A stretch of 45,671 nucleotides of DNA. Source: Multifurca ochricompacta (Eukaryota; Basidiomycota; Agaricomycetes; Russulales; Russulaceae). The stretch lies in the NCBI GenBank assembly GCA_022496185.1, contig WTXG01000277.1, positions 1 to 45,671 of the forward strand, read 5' to 3'. Under the pieces are notes generated by a model. The model was not told the origin of the DNA. It did not search any database and saw nothing but the letters and a program-made list of their open reading frames with translations. Both the position numbers and the translations under genes were made by a program. Shown one piece after another: positions 43,696-45,671 of the stretch. Within the stretch, counting starts at the first letter, position 1. Each line of letters starts with the position of its first letter.

Positions 43696-45215
43696 TCACG
43701 TTAATGCATCCCATAAGCCAAGTCCCGCAAATAGCACCCCCAACCCGACAAGGAAACCGAGGTATGCGACGACGTGCACACCAACGCGTGGCAAGAACAC
43801 GGGTGTGTGTAACAGGGAGAGTGCCCAGTTGATACCGCATACAGCCACGAATGTACCCCAGAACATACCATTTGACCATGACGCCGGGATGGTTACCATC
43901 ATTACATCCTTTTCCACCGTTGGGACTTCAGCCAATGGAGAGGTAAGATATCCCGCGGAGAGGAGCAACACAAAACCGAGGGAGAGCACTATCGAAGCAA
44001 TCCGGAGCAAGCACGACACGAACACAGGCACGCGCTGCAAATCAAATTGACCTTTGCTTTTTAAACGGAGAGCCAGTGTAAAAACTCACGATGGCGGGAA
44101 ACCCATACAACTCTTCGAGCTCCTCACGCGCCTTGATCGCAACCAAGTCCTCAAAGTCCCTGTCCACCTCGAGTTGTATCTCCGCATCGCTCGTCATTAG
44201 GGCAGACGTGAGAGACGATTGCTGTTGTCGTCTACGCACGGGGGATGATCTATCGGTTTCCATGACAGTACCGCCGTCCTCTCCGCGGCTTAAACTTTCC
44301 CGAAGTCGCTCATCCACGGCACGTGGCGGACTTACACTCACGCTCCTGCCATTTTTGGGTACCCTTATCGGCGCTGACAAGACCGCTGCCGCCAATTCAT
44401 GCGCACGACCCTCTGGAACGAGCACGTCGCGATAGAGTGCGAGCGTCTCATAACCCTGCGCGATGCCCGCGATGACCTCAGCGAGTGACCACCCCAGGGC
44501 GAGCCACCACACTTGCCGGAACGCAGGCGCACGGTATGTCGCGGCGCCGCCGGGAACGGTGAGTTCGAGCAGCGGGGAAGGCAGCGGTTCGCAGCGCATT
44601 GCGCAGAAGGACGTGAAGCGCAGTCCCAAGGAGACTTGTCGCCGTGGGTGTGGTAAGAGCGCACCAGCGAGGGTAAATAGATAAGGATTAAGCAGATGAG
44701 CAAGTGAGAAGAGGGAGACGGAGAGGAGGAGCTCTGGTAATGGAGTTGGGAAATATGGCGGGTGGGGTTTTGAAGAAGAGGGATGAGTAGGCCATATGAG
44801 TGGTGGGAGAAAGGCAGAAAGGAGCCAGACAAGGAGTGAGGTGAGGGACACAATGGTGTACGTTTGAACGAGGCGGCTGTAAGAACCTGCAAATGCAGAT
44901 GCACATGTGACAGGTTGAACCGAACCACAGCATGGGCTGTATTAGGGTATTTAGGGGAAAGGGGGATTGTCGTTATTCTCGCGTACCGAGGTACAGTCCT
45001 TCAGCCTCTAACAAATCTTCCAATCCTTCTTCACCTATCTCTTCAGGGACGCTGAAAAGGGAATAGCGATATGTCTCAGGGCTAGGCGGGTCACCGATAA
45101 GAGGAGCCGTAGCCGTAGCCGTAGCCGTAGCCGGTACCATACGATCGTCTTGATCCGACGGTGGCCAATGAGGCGACTGAGTATCGACACCCAAAAGTGG
45201 CCTACGACTACCCAT
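43696..45215 (-). CDS. Conserved fungal six-TM membrane protein of unknown function, 454 aa
   Basis: Three exons, 45215-44987, 44886-44090 and 44034-43696, total 1365 bases and join in frame; the introns are 100 and 55 bases with GT..AG ends. The N-terminal 75 residues are cytosolic, with an AT repeat (ATATATA) encoded by a GGCTAC-type repeat. The joins give EGLYLGSYSRLVQTY and EELYGFPAIRVPVFVSC, which read as continuous conserved blocks. Three hydrophobic segments lie in exon 2 (SLTSLLVWLLSAFLPP, LLLSVSLFSLAHLL and VWWLALGWSLAEVIAGIAQGYE) and three in exon 3, ending WDALT. A long Ser/Arg-rich loop (about residues 230-310) connects the halves. From memory this resembles a widely conserved, uncharacterised fungal membrane protein; I give no function. 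It lies outside the duplicated and transposon-rich region and looks intact. Confidence 0.82.
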
Positions 45216-45671
45216 AAAGGGATCTGCTGCCTTTGCCCTTCAACTTTTTCTGAGGAAAATCGATATTCGATCGATTAGACCTTGTGACCCACCACGCCAA
45301 CCACCAAAGAGGGGGGTGGGGGGTGGAAAGGAAAAGGGAAAAAAACAAAAGGGATTGACCCTCACCTCAGCTGTCGTTGATTTGAAGTATGGGGTTGTCG
45401 TGAGGAGGCCCCCTAGTCGACCTATAGGCATTTGGTGGAAAGAAGGAGGAGGAGGAGGTAGGGAGGAAGGAAAGAGGAAGGAAAAAGGGATAGATACGAA
45501 GGGGAATTTCAAACTGTGAAAGACGCCATATAACGTCGGTAGGGTAGGAAGACCAAGGACCAGACCGAAGTTTCGAGGGGCGAAGCGAAAAGGCGCAAAC
45601 TTTGCGGAATTTTGAAGAAATTAGACGACAGCTGACCGTAACCTTCTCGATTCTCTCTCTCAATTGAATGT
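45216..45671. other. Upstream region of the six-TM gene
   Basis: Probable promoter and 5' untranslated region of the minus-strand gene starting at 45215, with G/A-rich tracts (45309-45345 and 45437-45490). No ORF here has recognisable features. Confidence 0.4.

Noticed and set aside
45240..45663. Possible coding exon upstream of the six-TM gene
   Set aside because: The ORFs are low-complexity, overlap in several frames and lack domain signals. The ATG at 45215 fits the gene.

Overview
The window looks like nuclear DNA of a basidiomycete, most likely an Agaricomycete. Genes have short introns (about 49-100 bases, one of 154). NACHT-ankyrin (NLR-like, STAND) genes are expanded. The Ty3-type retrotransposon and the LINE ORF1 resemble elements I know from mushroom-forming fungi. 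I cannot name the species.

Layout. 1-3124 holds a decayed plus-strand NLR, followed by an old solo LTR and an alpha/beta-hydrolase relic (about 4.6-5.5 kb). 5515-9030 (minus) is an NLR gene whose ten exons join in one frame (998 codons plus stop). I see no break in it, and it is the only intact NLR in the window. From about 9.46 to 41.09 kb the window is a head-to-tail duplication of a roughly 9.5 kb segment. Each unit carries, from left to right: an ankyrin remnant, an NLR gene on the minus strand, a much older NLR remnant split by a solo LTR, and a 3' segment of a membrane-protein gene. Unit 1 (about 9.46-31.20 kb) has grown to 21.7 kb because four elements entered it: a 7.73 kb Ty3 LTR retrotransposon, a 1.3 kb hAT-like element, a 1.7 kb ORF1-only LINE, and a 1.4 kb long-TIR element with 9-base target duplications. 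Unit 2 (about 31.20-41.09 kb) has received only a 0.58 kb hAT-like element. Each unit serves as the empty-site control for insertions in the other, so most target-site duplications can be read directly. Removing the insertions brings the units to about 9.6 and 9.3 kb.

The right part of the window has two genes that read as functional, both encoding membrane proteins of unknown role. One (40037-42325, minus) has four predicted transmembrane segments and a long serine-rich tail; its 3' half was copied as the truncated gene at 30177-31199. The other (43696-45215, minus) has six predicted transmembrane segments and three exons.

How the parts fit. This is an NLR birth-and-death locus. Genes were multiplied by tandem duplication and then inactivated one by one: by transposons (gene 3), by single-base deletions in homopolymers (gene 4) and by many indels (gene 1). 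Relics remain in successive layers. The full-length Ty3 element is young: its LTRs differ at 3 of 651 positions, all CpG/TpG. It is nevertheless already broken, with five frame breaks and a likely lost integrase catalytic residue. No tRNA, rRNA or CRISPR feature was recognised.
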